Shown here in pieces: positions 1 through 9,500 of a DNA stretch of 64,000 nucleotides. The stretch comes from Polymorphobacter multimanifer (GTDB lineage: Bacteria; Pseudomonadota; Alphaproteobacteria; Sphingomonadales; Sphingomonadaceae): assembly GCF_014205635.1 (NCBI RefSeq), contig NZ_JACIIV010000001.1, positions 186,001 to 250,000 on the forward strand, read 5' to 3'. The notes below the pieces were generated by a model. The model saw nothing but the letters and a program-made list of their open reading frames with translations. It was not told where the DNA came from and did no database searches. A program made the position numbers and the translations under genes. How positions within the stretch are numbered: the stretch's first letter is position 1; every line of letters starts with the position of its first letter.

Positions 1-8
1 TTGGCCAT
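1..8 (-). CDS. Start of a gene running off the left edge (product unknown)
   Basis: Only the first two codons and two bases are inside the window (ATG GCC AA on the minus strand). A good ribosome-binding sequence, AGGGAG, lies 7 bases before the ATG, which is why this is called as a start rather than chance. It would be the next gene downstream of the decarboxylase on the same strand. The 132 bases between them hold GC-rich inverted repeats (for example GGCGGG/CCCGCC near 38-53) without a T-run. No function can be given. Confidence 0.4.
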
Positions 9-140
9 GATAAGGCTCCCTTTTGGTCAAATGGCCCGGCGGGAAGGCCCGCCGCCCGTGGCCGGGGGAGTCCGGCGCCGAACGGGCATGGCGGCCGCCG
101 GCAGGGCAAGCCCCGCCGGCAACCGCCGAAGTCGATGTTC

Positions 141-1334
141 CTACTTCAACTTGCGAAGTGGAATAACGTTCTCGGAAGACTCTTGCGTGACACCATAGAC
201 CGAATCCATCGGTTCGTCGGTGGCGATCACCGTGTCGCCGGCGGTGAAGCCATTGAAGCCGGTGCGCATCGCACAGCCATAGGCGCCGAGCATGCCGATC
301 TCGATCATGTCGCCCGCCTGCACATCGGCGGGCAACGCGAACGGTCCGCGCATGAAGTCCATGTCGTCGCAGGTCGGACCCCAGAAGCTGAACTCCATGG
401 TCCGGGCATGGCTCGTCTCTTCACGGACCAGCTCGACCGGAAAGCGCCAGCCGACATGCGCCGCATCGAACAACGCGCCATAGGCACCGTCGTTGATGTA
501 GAGCACATCGCCCTTGCGCGCTTCCACACGCACCAACAGGCTCGCATATTCCGCCGAAAGCGCCCGGCCTGGCTCGCACCAGAGCTCGGCCGAATAGCTG
601 ATCGGCAGCGCCTCATAGGCACGGTGGATCACCTCGAAATAGCTCTCGAGCGCGCCCGGCTCCATGCCCGGATAGATCGACGGAAAACCGCCACCGACAT
701 CGACGATATCCACGGTCACGCCCGCGGCCACAATCGCCGCGCGCACCTGGCCGAGCGCATCGCCATAGGCCTGCGGGCTCATCGCCTGGCTGCCGACATG
801 GAAGCAGATGCCGAGCGCATCGGCCACCTGGCGGGTCGCCATCAAGAGGGGCCCGGCCTCATCGGCAGCGATGCCGAACTTGGAGGCAAGGCTGAGCTTG
901 GAATGCGCCGAAGACACCCGCAGCCGCACGCACAGCGTGAGATCGGTGGCACCATCGGTGGCGGCCACGATCTTCGCCAGCTCGTCGAGGGAATCGAGGC
1001 TGAACGTGCGCACGCCATGCACGGCATAGGCTTCGCGAATGGCTTCCTCACCCTTGATCGGATGCATGAAGCAGAGCGTGGCGTGTGGCAAAAGCCCACG
1101 AACAAGCCGCACCTCGGCAATCGAGGCGACGTCGAAGTGCGTGATGCCGCTGTCCCAAAGGGTGCGGATCAGATCGGGCGAGGGGTTTGCCTTCACGGCA
1201 TACATCGACGTTCCCGGAAACTTCTCGACGAAGAATCGGGCAGCGCGACGCGCGGCGTGGGGACGAACGAGGGTGACTGGCTGCGTGGGTCGCAGGGCAG
1301 TCGCTACCCCCAACGAGTTATGGTGCTTGTGCAA
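141..1334 (-). CDS. Ornithine/lysine decarboxylase, fold-type III PLP enzyme
   Basis: Cytosolic PLP enzyme that should decarboxylate ornithine and/or lysine to putrescine/cadaverine, feeding polyamine synthesis. The 397-residue protein has the alanine-racemase-like barrel with the PLP lysine in YAVKANP (about K48), the HVGSQ and GGGFP phosphate-binding region, CEPGRAL, and the catalytic-cysteine motif GPTCDDMD near the C-terminus. The frame stays open far upstream. I chose the TTG at 1334 because GGAGG lies 9 bases before it and family members begin at this point. It is divergent from the threonine dehydratase gene. Ornithine versus lysine preference cannot be read from sequence. Confidence 0.88.
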   Translation of the reverse strand: MHKHHNSLGVATALRPTQPVTLVRPHAARRAARFFVEKFPGTSMYAVKANPSPDLIRTLWDSGITHFDVASIAEVRLVRGLLPHATLCFMHPIKGEEAIREAYAVHGVRTFSLDSLDELAKIVAATDGATDLTLCVRLRVSSAHSKLSLASKFGIAADEAGPLLMATRQVADALGICFHVGSQAMSPQAYGDALGQVRAAIVAAGVTVDIVDVGGGFPSIYPGMEPGALESYFEVIHRAYEALPISYSAELWCEPGRALSAEYASLLVRVEARKGDVLYINDGAYGALFDAAHVGWRFPVELVREETSHARTMEFSFWGPTCDDMDFMRGPFALPADVQAGDMIEIGMLGAYGCAMRTGFNGFTAGDTVIATDEPMDSVYGVTQESSENVIPLRKLK

Positions 1335-1362
1335 TTCAAGGGACCTCCGGGGTGAGCAAAGT

Positions 1363-1380
1363 TGCCGGAGAAGGCCGGCA
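1363..1380 (-). promoter_or_regulatory. Hairpin in the leader of the decarboxylase mRNA
   Basis: Perfect 6-bp inverted repeat TGCCGG/CCGGCA with a 6-base loop, about 30 bases upstream of the TTG start. Alphaproteobacterial ornithine decarboxylase genes are known to carry a structured leader (the speF RNA motif). This could be part of one, but I could not fold the full leader. Confidence 0.25.
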
Positions 1381-1425
1381 CCAAAGCTGCCTTGCGGTGG
1401 AAGTCCCATGGGGCAGCGAGCGGCG

Positions 1426-1454
1426 CGTATGGGGTCATGGACCGGCCATGTAAA
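1426..1454 (-). promoter_or_regulatory. Possible promoter of the decarboxylase gene
   Basis: Minus-strand TTTACA (1454-1449) and CATACG (1431-1426) are separated by 17 bases, giving a sigma70-like pair with a good -35 and a weak -10. Transcription would start near 1419 and leave a leader of about 85 bases containing the hairpin at 1363-1380. Confidence 0.3.
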
Positions 1455-1514
1455 GCAGTTTTTTATTACACTCTCCACTTGCAGTTTTCGGGTGGAGCCC
1501 CAAAGGCTTGCGCC

Positions 1515-2495
1515 ATGGTTCCGCACCCGCTTTCCACACCGCTCACACACACCGAAGTGGTGGAAGCGGCAGCACGTCTTCTCGGCACGGCGGTGCGCAC
1601 GCCATTGCTGCGCTGCGATGCGCTCGATGCGGCCACCGGCGGCCGCGTCTTCCTCAAGCCGGAATGTCTTCAACGCACCGGGTCGTTCAAATTCCGTGGC
1701 GCCTATAATAGGCTCTCGAGCTTGAGCCAGGCTGAACGGGACGGTGGCGTCGTCGCCTATTCCTCGGGCAACCATGCCCAGGGCGTCGCTGCGGCCGCCC
1801 GGCTGCTCGGCCTGCGCGCCGCCATCATCATGCCGTCCGACGCCCCGTCGCTCAAGGTCGAGCGCACCCGCGCCGATGGCGCCGAAATCATCTTCTACGA
1901 CCGGTTGACCGAAAGCCGCGAGGCACTCGCCGCCACGCTGGCTGAGACACGCGGCGCCACCATCATCCCGCCTTTCGACGATCGCCATGTCGCGGCAGGG
2001 CAGGGCACCTCGGGGCTCGAAGTGGCCGAAGATCTCGCCGCCATGGGCATCACCGCCGATCTGGCGCTTGTCTGCTGCGGCGGCGGCGGCCTCACCGCGG
2101 GCTTCGCCATCGGCTCGGGCCTGCCCACCATCGCCGTCGAGCCACAGGGCTATGACGATGTCGGCCTCAGCCTCGCCGCCGGCCATATCATCCCGGTCAG
2201 CAACCCCGGCCCCACCCGCTGCGACGCTTTGCAAACATTGCGCATGGGCGAGCTCACCTTCGCCACCCTCGCCGCCGTCGGCGCGCGCGGAATCTGGGTG
2301 ACCGAGGCCGAAGCCGCCCGCGCCGTCGCCTTCGCCTTCCGCGAATTGAAGCTCGTCGTCGAGCCCGGCGGCGCCGTTGCACTCGCCGCCGCCCTCGCTG
2401 GCACCGTCGATCTTCACGGCAAGACCGCCATCGTCATGCTCTCGGGCGGCAACGTCGATCCCAAGGTGTTTGCTGACTGTCTCGCCCAAAGCTGA
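1515..2495 (+). CDS. Threonine/serine ammonia-lyase (PLP), short form without ACT domain
   Basis: Cytosolic fold-type II PLP enzyme expected to deaminate threonine or serine to the 2-oxo acid and ammonia. The 326 residues carry the PLP lysine in GSFKFRGA (K59), the SSGNHAQG substrate loop, the glycine loop [10 protein letters not shown] and a C-terminal SGGN motif. No regulatory ACT domain follows, so it resembles the catabolic/serine-racemase-like class rather than feedback-controlled IlvA. The frame is open upstream to 1362, but the ATG at 1515 matches the family N-terminus; no strong ribosome site is visible. Divergent from the decarboxylase. Serine racemase activity is an alternative. Confidence 0.85.
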   Translation: MVPHPLSTPLTHTEVVEAAARLLGTAVRTPLLRCDALDAATGGRVFLKPECLQRTGSFKFRGAYNRLSSLSQAERDGGVVAYSSGNHAQGVAAAARLLGLRAAIIMPSDAPSLKVERTRADGAEIIFYDRLTESREALAATLAETRGATIIPPFDDRHVAAGQGTSGLEVAEDLAAMGITADLALVCCGGGGLTAGFAIGSGLPTIAVEPQGYDDVGLSLAAGHIIPVSNPGPTRCDALQTLRMGELTFATLAAVGARGIWVTEAEAARAVAFAFRELKLVVEPGGAVALAAALAGTVDLHGKTAIVMLSGGNVDPKVFADCLAQS

Positions 2496-2530
2496 TAGCC
2501 CGCAGTTCGGGGGCCATCGGGAGACAACAC

Positions 2531-3934
<1,404 letters not shown>

Positions 3935-4035
3935 CCGAAAGCGGGTTTCTTTTGCGCCCCGCCCCGGCACCCGGAGCCGATCCGGTCGCTCGCGTGTTGA
4001 ACATGTGACGCAGCAAAACCCGACAGGAGAATGTC

Positions 4036-4302
4036 ATGGCCGACCTCAGCCAGATCACCGAGCACATGGAAATCATCGGCGCCGATGGCGTCCACATCGG
4101 AACAGTCGACAAGGTCGAAAATGGCCGCATCAAGATGACCAAGGCCGACAGCGGCTCGCACAGCGATCACCACCATTTCATCTCGGGCGGTCTGGTCGCT
4201 GCCGTCGAAGGCAACCAGGTGCGCCTGTCCGCAGCCGGCGCCGCCGCGGTGCTGCTCGAGGAAGAGGATGACGGGGAGCCGCTGGCCGACAAACGGCCCT
4301 GA
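4036..4302 (+). CDS. DUF2171 domain protein
   Basis: An 88-residue protein starting MADLSQITEH, with the DUF2171 pattern of a PRC-barrel-like fold: GADGVHIGTVDKVENG, then a histidine-rich turn (SDHHHF), and an acidic tail (LLEEEDDGE). CAGGAG lies upstream of the ATG. Short proteins of this family are common in Sphingomonadales and often linked to stress, but their biochemical role is not established. It is the last clearly core-like gene before the accessory block. Confidence 0.8.
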   Translation: MADLSQITEHMEIIGADGVHIGTVDKVENGRIKMTKADSGSHSDHHHFISGGLVAAVEGNQVRLSAAGAAAVLLEEEDDGEPLADKRP

Positions 4303-4362
4303 AGCGGTTTTTCATGGCGGGCCACGACCGATGAAGGTGATCACTACGAATACGCTGTAGCA

Positions 4363-4824
4363 CTACGATAATGCATGATCTCCCAAAGCCGCTTCGAACA
4401 CTTCTAGCCCGGATGGTCGGGGCGGAGACTTGTCTCCGTCAATGCGCGCTAGCAGATAGGTGACGGCCTCGACCATCTCGACTGCACTGTAGGGCTTGGG
4501 CATCGAGCCTATGGCGACTGTCTGGGCGGAGCGTGCCCGGCTGACCTGCCCGCTAATCAGCAGGACCGGAATGGAGAGAGCTTTCAGATGCTTCGCCAGT
4601 TCGATCCCGTCATCTCTGCCGCGCAGCTGGATGTTCACCAGCGCCAAGTCAGGCGTGCTTTCCCGTGCTACGGCGACCGCCTGTTCGTGCCGGTCCGTTA
4701 AATCAAGGACATGATAGCTGGCGGCCTCAAGCTCATCGCGCAGCGCGATTGCGACAAGGACTTCATCCTCGACGATCATGAGCGTTTTCCCGCGATCAGC
4801 GGCCTGCAACGCGTTCATTGGCAT
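4363..4824 (-). CDS. Single-domain receiver protein lacking the phosphoacceptor Asp
   Basis: A 153-residue protein that is one CheY-like receiver domain: the acidic pocket IVEDE (about residues 17-21), the switch Ser in LLISGQ and the conserved Lys in MPKPY are present. The position that should be the phosphoacceptor Asp reads LALVNIQL, with AAC (Asn, about residue 64). It is therefore predicted not to be phosphorylated normally and may act as a pseudo-receiver. I chose the ATG at 4824 (GGAAGG 4 bases upstream); ATGs at 4842 and 4818 are alternatives. It overlaps the end of the kinase gene upstream by 29 bases, implying translational coupling. GC is visibly lower than in fumC. Confidence 0.85.
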   Translation of the reverse strand: MPMNALQAADRGKTLMIVEDEVLVAIALRDELEAASYHVLDLTDRHEQAVAVARESTPDLALVNIQLRGRDDGIELAKHLKALSIPVLLISGQVSRARSAQTVAIGSMPKPYSAVEMVEAVTYLLARIDGDKSPPRPSGLEVFEAALGDHALS

Positions 4825-5947
4825 TTGACCTTCCAGGTTCATCGCGCGTGGGTCCTGACCGAGGCCCTTCGGACAGTGTCGCGGAGGAATTGCGATCCTC
4901 GTTCTCTCCCACCAGCGCGACCCGGACATGCTCGACGCGAACAACGGTGCCTGGGACGGCGGACGCCGTTTCAACCGTCGCCTGGAGCTGTTTCGCCAGT
5001 GCTTGAACGATGCCGGTACCGAGTCCGGTGCGGGACGTGACCGGATCATTCGGCAAGCCAATTCCATCGTCCCTGACCGACAGCGTCCAATTGGGGCCAT
5101 GAGAATTGTAGCCGATCTCGATCCTTCCCGCGCCACCGTTTGGAAAGGCGTGCTTCAGCGCGTTGATAATCAGTTCGGTGACGATGAGGCCCAGGCTGAC
5201 GGACACTCTCGATGTGACAACGCCGTCGCCTGTCACGACCAATGTTACGGCTTTTTCTTCGCCAATCAGCGATGCCGCAATGCTGTTGCAGAGACTTGTG
5301 AAATAGGCCCGCAGTTCGACGAGATCGTCACCGGTTTGGGATTCCGAGAGCTGTCGTTCAAGCTGGGCGACCGCCATCACGCGATGATGGGCATCCGTCA
5401 GATGGTCGCGCGTTTCAGGTGAAGTCGTTCGCCGCGCGTTTTGGAGCAGCACGGCTGATACGATCTGAAGGCTGTTGGCGACGCGATGGCGAACCTCGCG
5501 AAGGAGGACGCCGAGCTGATCGATTATTTCGTTCTTGGCTCGCTCACTTGCGCGCGCATCGGTTACATCAGCGACCGCTATCAGTAGCCATGGCTGACCG
5601 AGATCCTGATAAACAAGCCGCCGTGCGTTGATGATCAGGCAGCGGGTCTCGCAATCGGGGCGCTTGAGTTCCATTTCGAATGCAACAATCTGCGCAGTGC
5701 CACCGGCGATCGCGGTCAACAGGGCACGCAGTTGGGTGACGTCCCATTCTCCGGTGCCCAGCTCGAACACGTGATGGCCCGAGGCCGTGGCAACATCGAC
5801 CCCGAATGTCTCGCAAAACGACAGGCTCGCCCCGGCGACGCGAAGCTCTCCATCGAGCAGCAGCAGGGGGGTTGGCGATGAAATGATCACCGCCATTGCC
5901 AGGCTTAGCGCCGGGTCTTCAGTATCATTCGGAGGCCGGGTAGCCAT
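4796..5947 (-). CDS. PAS sensor histidine kinase, HisKA_2 class
   Basis: Soluble 383-residue sensor kinase with no membrane segment. Residues about 20-130 are PAS-like, followed by the HisKA_2 phosphoacceptor helix LREVRHRVANSLQIVS (His about 154) and a HATPase domain with NALKHAF (N box), DDGIGLP (G1) and GLGTGIV (G2). The ATG at 5947 has GAAGGG 6 bases upstream, although the frame is open to 6058. The gene sits between two single-domain receivers, and its end overlaps the second. HisKA_2 kinases of sphingomonads often feed the PhyR general stress response; whether this one does is inference. Confidence 0.88.
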   Translation of the reverse strand: MATRPPNDTEDPALSLAMAVIISSPTPLLLLDGELRVAGASLSFCETFGVDVATASGHHVFELGTGEWDVTQLRALLTAIAGGTAQIVAFEMELKRPDCETRCLIINARRLVYQDLGQPWLLIAVADVTDARASERAKNEIIDQLGVLLREVRHRVANSLQIVSAVLLQNARRTTSPETRDHLTDAHHRVMAVAQLERQLSESQTGDDLVELRAYFTSLCNSIAASLIGEEKAVTLVVTGDGVVTSRVSVSLGLIVTELIINALKHAFPNGGAGRIEIGYNSHGPNWTLSVRDDGIGLPNDPVTSRTGLGTGIVQALAKQLQATVETASAVPGTVVRVEHVRVALVGENEDRNSSATLSEGPRSGPTRDEPGRSNANERVAGR

Positions 5948-6109
5948 TGCGTGCCCTTCAAAAAACCGGTTACTCGCGGAGCGAAAGCCTTGGCCGGTAG
6001 GAGCGGCAAATCCGCTGATTTCAACCAATCGCTGAAACCGTAGAAAGGCGTATACCACATTGCGTCGGGTGCCACACCTTATTCTACAGCCTGAAGATTT
6101 GTTTGCCCT

Positions 6110-6502
6110 CTACCTCGTAGAGGGCGAGGAAACATTGTTGATGAGCGTCGATATGGCCGTGACGATCTGCGCGGACGCGAACGGCTTCTGCACCATGACG
6201 CTGTTAGGGACCCCTCGCGAGTTGTGGTCACCAGCTCTGTTTCCTGACATATAGACGACCGGAATGTCAGGATACAGTTCCCGCGCACGCTGCGCGACAT
6301 CCCAACCCTCCGGCCCATTACCAAGCTGGATATCAGTTACCAGGCCAGCAAAGTGGTGTTCTGCATCGTTAAGGGCCGCGATTGCGTCGGTGCCATTCGT
6401 GAGAATGCTTACGGCGTAGCCACCCTCGTTCAAGGCATCCTGGACCTCCAGTGCGATCATAGCTTCGTCTTCAACGAGCAGAATTAGTACGGCTTTTTCC
6501 AA
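6110..6502 (-). CDS. Single-domain response regulator
   Basis: A 130-residue receiver domain with an intact site: acidic pocket LVEDE, phosphoacceptor Asp in GLVTDIQLG (D57), switch Ser in VYMSGN and the conserved Lys in VQKPF. No output domain follows. I place the start at the TTG at 6502 because AAAGGAG lies 8 bases before it; a TTG at 6526 is possible but has no such site. It precedes the HisKA_2 kinase on the same strand by 162 bases and is its likely phosphate acceptor. It lacks the FATGUY motif of SdrG-type regulators. Confidence 0.88.
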   Translation of the reverse strand: MEKAVLILLVEDEAMIALEVQDALNEGGYAVSILTNGTDAIAALNDAEHHFAGLVTDIQLGNGPEGWDVAQRARELYPDIPVVYMSGNRAGDHNSRGVPNSVMVQKPFASAQIVTAISTLINNVSSPSTR

Positions 6503-6524
6503 GTAGGGCTCTCCTTTTTGAGGC

Positions 6525-6548
6525 AACGCAGCTTGTGATTAAAGTTCC
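6525..6548 (-). promoter_or_regulatory. Possible EcfG-type (general stress) promoter before the receiver gene
   Basis: On the minus strand GGAAC (6548-6544) is followed after 15 bases by CGTT (6528-6525), resembling EcfG-dependent general stress promoters of alphaproteobacteria. The usual gap is a base or two longer. The predicted start would lie just upstream of the strong ribosome site at about 6510-6516, which fits well. Confidence 0.35.
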
Positions 6549-6577
6549 ACCCAGCCGAATAAGGCTCGAATGGCGCG

Positions 6578-9500
6578 TTATCCCTCAACCTCCGCATCCG
6601 GTTGCCCGGCCATCAGCGCGTTGATCCAGGCGAGGCACAGGTCGCGGCTGCGATAGCTGCCCCACTTCGCGGTCTCTTCGCGTTCGACGATCGGGAAGGT
6701 CGAATAGATGTAGCGGATGTCGTCGCGGCTTTTTGCCGGGTCGGCGGGATCGAAAACGCCGTAAAGGATGAAGTAGAGCGCATCGAGCTTGGCGCGCAAC
6801 CGCAGCCGCCGGTCCTCGTCCCAGACGAACGGGGGCAGCACGTCGCACGTCGCATCGACATGGCCCATATCGCGCGCGAAGGAGACGAGGTCGTTTGCGG
6901 TGTAGGTCAGTTCCAGCACTGCCTCGCGCACGATGTCGGCGGCGGCTTTGGGGCCGAAGGCGCGGGCATAGGCGGCGGGCGGGATGACGGGCAGTTGTTC
7001 GACGATATACCAGTTGAGGTGCGTGCTTTGCGCTTTTTGCCGTGCGACGTAATCAAGTACCACGGCGTTCAAGTTGCCGAGCAGCAGGGCCTGATCCGCC
7101 GGTGCAGTGTCCGACAAAATAAGTGGCGCGGTATTTCCCGCTGCGCGATGCGGTATGATCGCCGCGATCATAGTCCTCGCATCGGTTGACCGCGCAATGT
7201 CCCGAAATCCGATCGCCGAACCAAGGACGGCTTGATCAGCAAGTAGCCAATATTGCGATGCTGGCAGAAAGAACGGGTCTGCCTTCATCTCTGGCGTGAC
7301 GTCCCCGCTCAAGGCAGGGTTATGCAGGTTGGCCTCGTTCACCACGACCGACGCTGCACGGTGATCGAATTGATGGATCATCCGACCGACATACAGCGGC
7401 ACCCATTCCCCCGCCGCCGACTGGAGGCGGTTGCCGCCGATGCCCCATGCCCCTTCGCGCTCCTCCAGTTCGGCGCGCGTGCGGAACAGGTGGCTGTCGT
7501 TGGTCATGTGGAACATCGTGGCATAGCGCACCGGCCAGGCAGCAACGGGCGCGCCGCCCGACCGATCGACCAGCACCGGCAGCCGGGCATAGATGGCGGT
7601 GGTGAGCGCCATGTCGCGGCGTGAGCGGAAGATCGGGGCGGTGCCGGTATTCGGATTGACGCTGGCAAAATCCGCCGCGCCGATCGCAAAAGCGCGGTCG
7701 GGGTCGGTGCGCTCGCCGACCGCTTGCAAGAAGAAGCCGCACGATGCCGCCGCAAAGCTGCGGTCGGGGCTTGCTACCATCGCGCAGAACTTGAAGCGGC
7801 TGTCGACGTCGGGAAAGAACGGCTCAAGCCCGTGCCGGGTACGGCGGTTCTCGAAGTCGTAGAGCGCCTTCAGATGCCCGCCCACCGCCACCTCACGGAA
7901 AAAGGCGCTGGCCGATAGGTCGGACGCGATGCCGCTCGGCGTCAGCAGCCCGACCATACCGTTCGGCCGCACCAGCGCGTGTGCGCGTTCGACAAACAGC
8001 GAATAGAGGTTGATGTCGCCCCGGCTGAGCAGCGGATAATGGCCCGATGCGCGCGCCATCCGCGCGGTATCGGCAGCGCGGGCATCGGCCTTCTGGTAAT
8101 CCTCAAACAGCGGATCGCCATCAGTGTTCAGTTTGGCGATCATCCCCGCCCTGTCCGACGCGCGCTGCGCCAGCGCGATTTCAGGCCGCCGCGCCGCGAA
8201 CCATTCGATCTGTTGAAGCTTGATCCGGTCCCATGGCGGATTGCCGACGACGGCATCGAAGCCGCCTTCACGGCCCTTGCTTGCCCAATTGTCCCACACG
8301 CCGGGAAAGGCAATCTGCCAGTTGAGGAAGCGTTCTTCACCAATCAGCGCGCGGGCGCGTTGCCAGATGGCGGTGAACGCCTCGACCTCCTCCGGCTTCG
8401 CCATGCCGCCATCCGGCGCTTTCCGGCCACGCGCGATGGGGATGGGATCGCCGAAACGGCCATCGAGCCAGAGCCTGGCCAGCGCCTTGTCCTTGGCCTT
8501 CAAATCGAGCCAGTCGAGTGCGTGGAGGAAGCTGACAAACCCATCGAGTTCGCCGGTCATCAGTTCCACATCTTCATACATCGCCGCCGAGCGATGCGCC
8601 TCCGCGATCTCGACATCGGTGAGCGCCTCGATGGTCTTCATCGCTTCCGCCGACCGCTGCGCATTGCGGAGCGCCTCATGGTAGAAAAGCTCGCCGCCCA
8701 TCGCCGTGGCCTTGTCGATGGCGTCGCGCACCCACAGGCCGAACAGGCTGTCTCCAGCGTGCAGGTGATGATCGATGTACGACAGCGGCGCGCCAACGGT
8801 GAAGGTGTGGAGCCACAACGCGACCTTGGCGAGTTCGACCGCCATCGGATTCTTGTCCACGCCGTAGACGCAGCGTTTCAGCACCATGCGGCGAACGATA
8901 TGCCGGTCGTCGAGCTGTTCCTCGTCAATCGACCAGTTCGCCGCCTTGGCGTTCTTCAGAATGGTGGCGCGGATATCCTCGATTTTGTCGGCCAGCGGCG
9001 AGGTGTAGTTCACATCGAAGCCCAGCACGGCGGCTTCCGCCATCGCATCAAGGACATGATCGGCGAGCGTATCGACCAGGCTGACCAGAAAATGCCCCGA
9101 CCCCATAGCCGGGTCGCAGACTCGCAGCGCCAAGATCGCGTTGGCGGGATCGGCATCGCGCAGCTCGCGCCGCCGATAATCTTCGGCATCTTTGGGATTG
9201 AGCTTACCAAGTGCGGTGCTGAAGGCATCGAGGCGTTCCGTGATCAGCGGTTCGAGCGTCTCGTCGAGGATCAGCCCGACCAACTCGTCGGGCGTGTAAT
9301 AGCTGCCGCTGTTCTTGCGGGCAAAGAGGTTTGGACGCACCGTGAGCGCGCCCGCGTCGTCGCGCACAATCTCGAATTCGAGCAGCCGTTCGTAGATCGA
9401 TCCGAGCTGCTGGACGGAGAGATCGCGGTAGTTGATGTAGCGCCGTTCACCCGATGACCGCTCGTATGACAGGGCATCGAGGGCAGGAGCCATGACGCTG

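Noticed and set aside
1-198. 65-codon plus-strand frame at the left edge
   Set aside because: Arg/Gly/Pro-rich and antisense to the end of the decarboxylase; no supporting feature.
4315-4320. TGGCGG just after the DUF2171 gene, identical to the sequence at the tRNA-Ser 3' end, as a left boundary of the whole 4.3-16 kb block
   Set aside because: Only six bases match, which is expected by chance; no longer repeat of the tRNA end was found there.
4363-6502. SdrG/FATGUY-type stress regulator identity for the two receivers
   Set aside because: Neither has the FATGUY sequence after the conserved lysine (they read KPYSAVEM and KPFASAQI), so only a generic receiver call is justified.
7979-9457. 492-codon plus-strand frame antisense to the restriction-modification gene
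   Set aside because: No recognisable domain; the opposite strand carries the methylase motifs in order.
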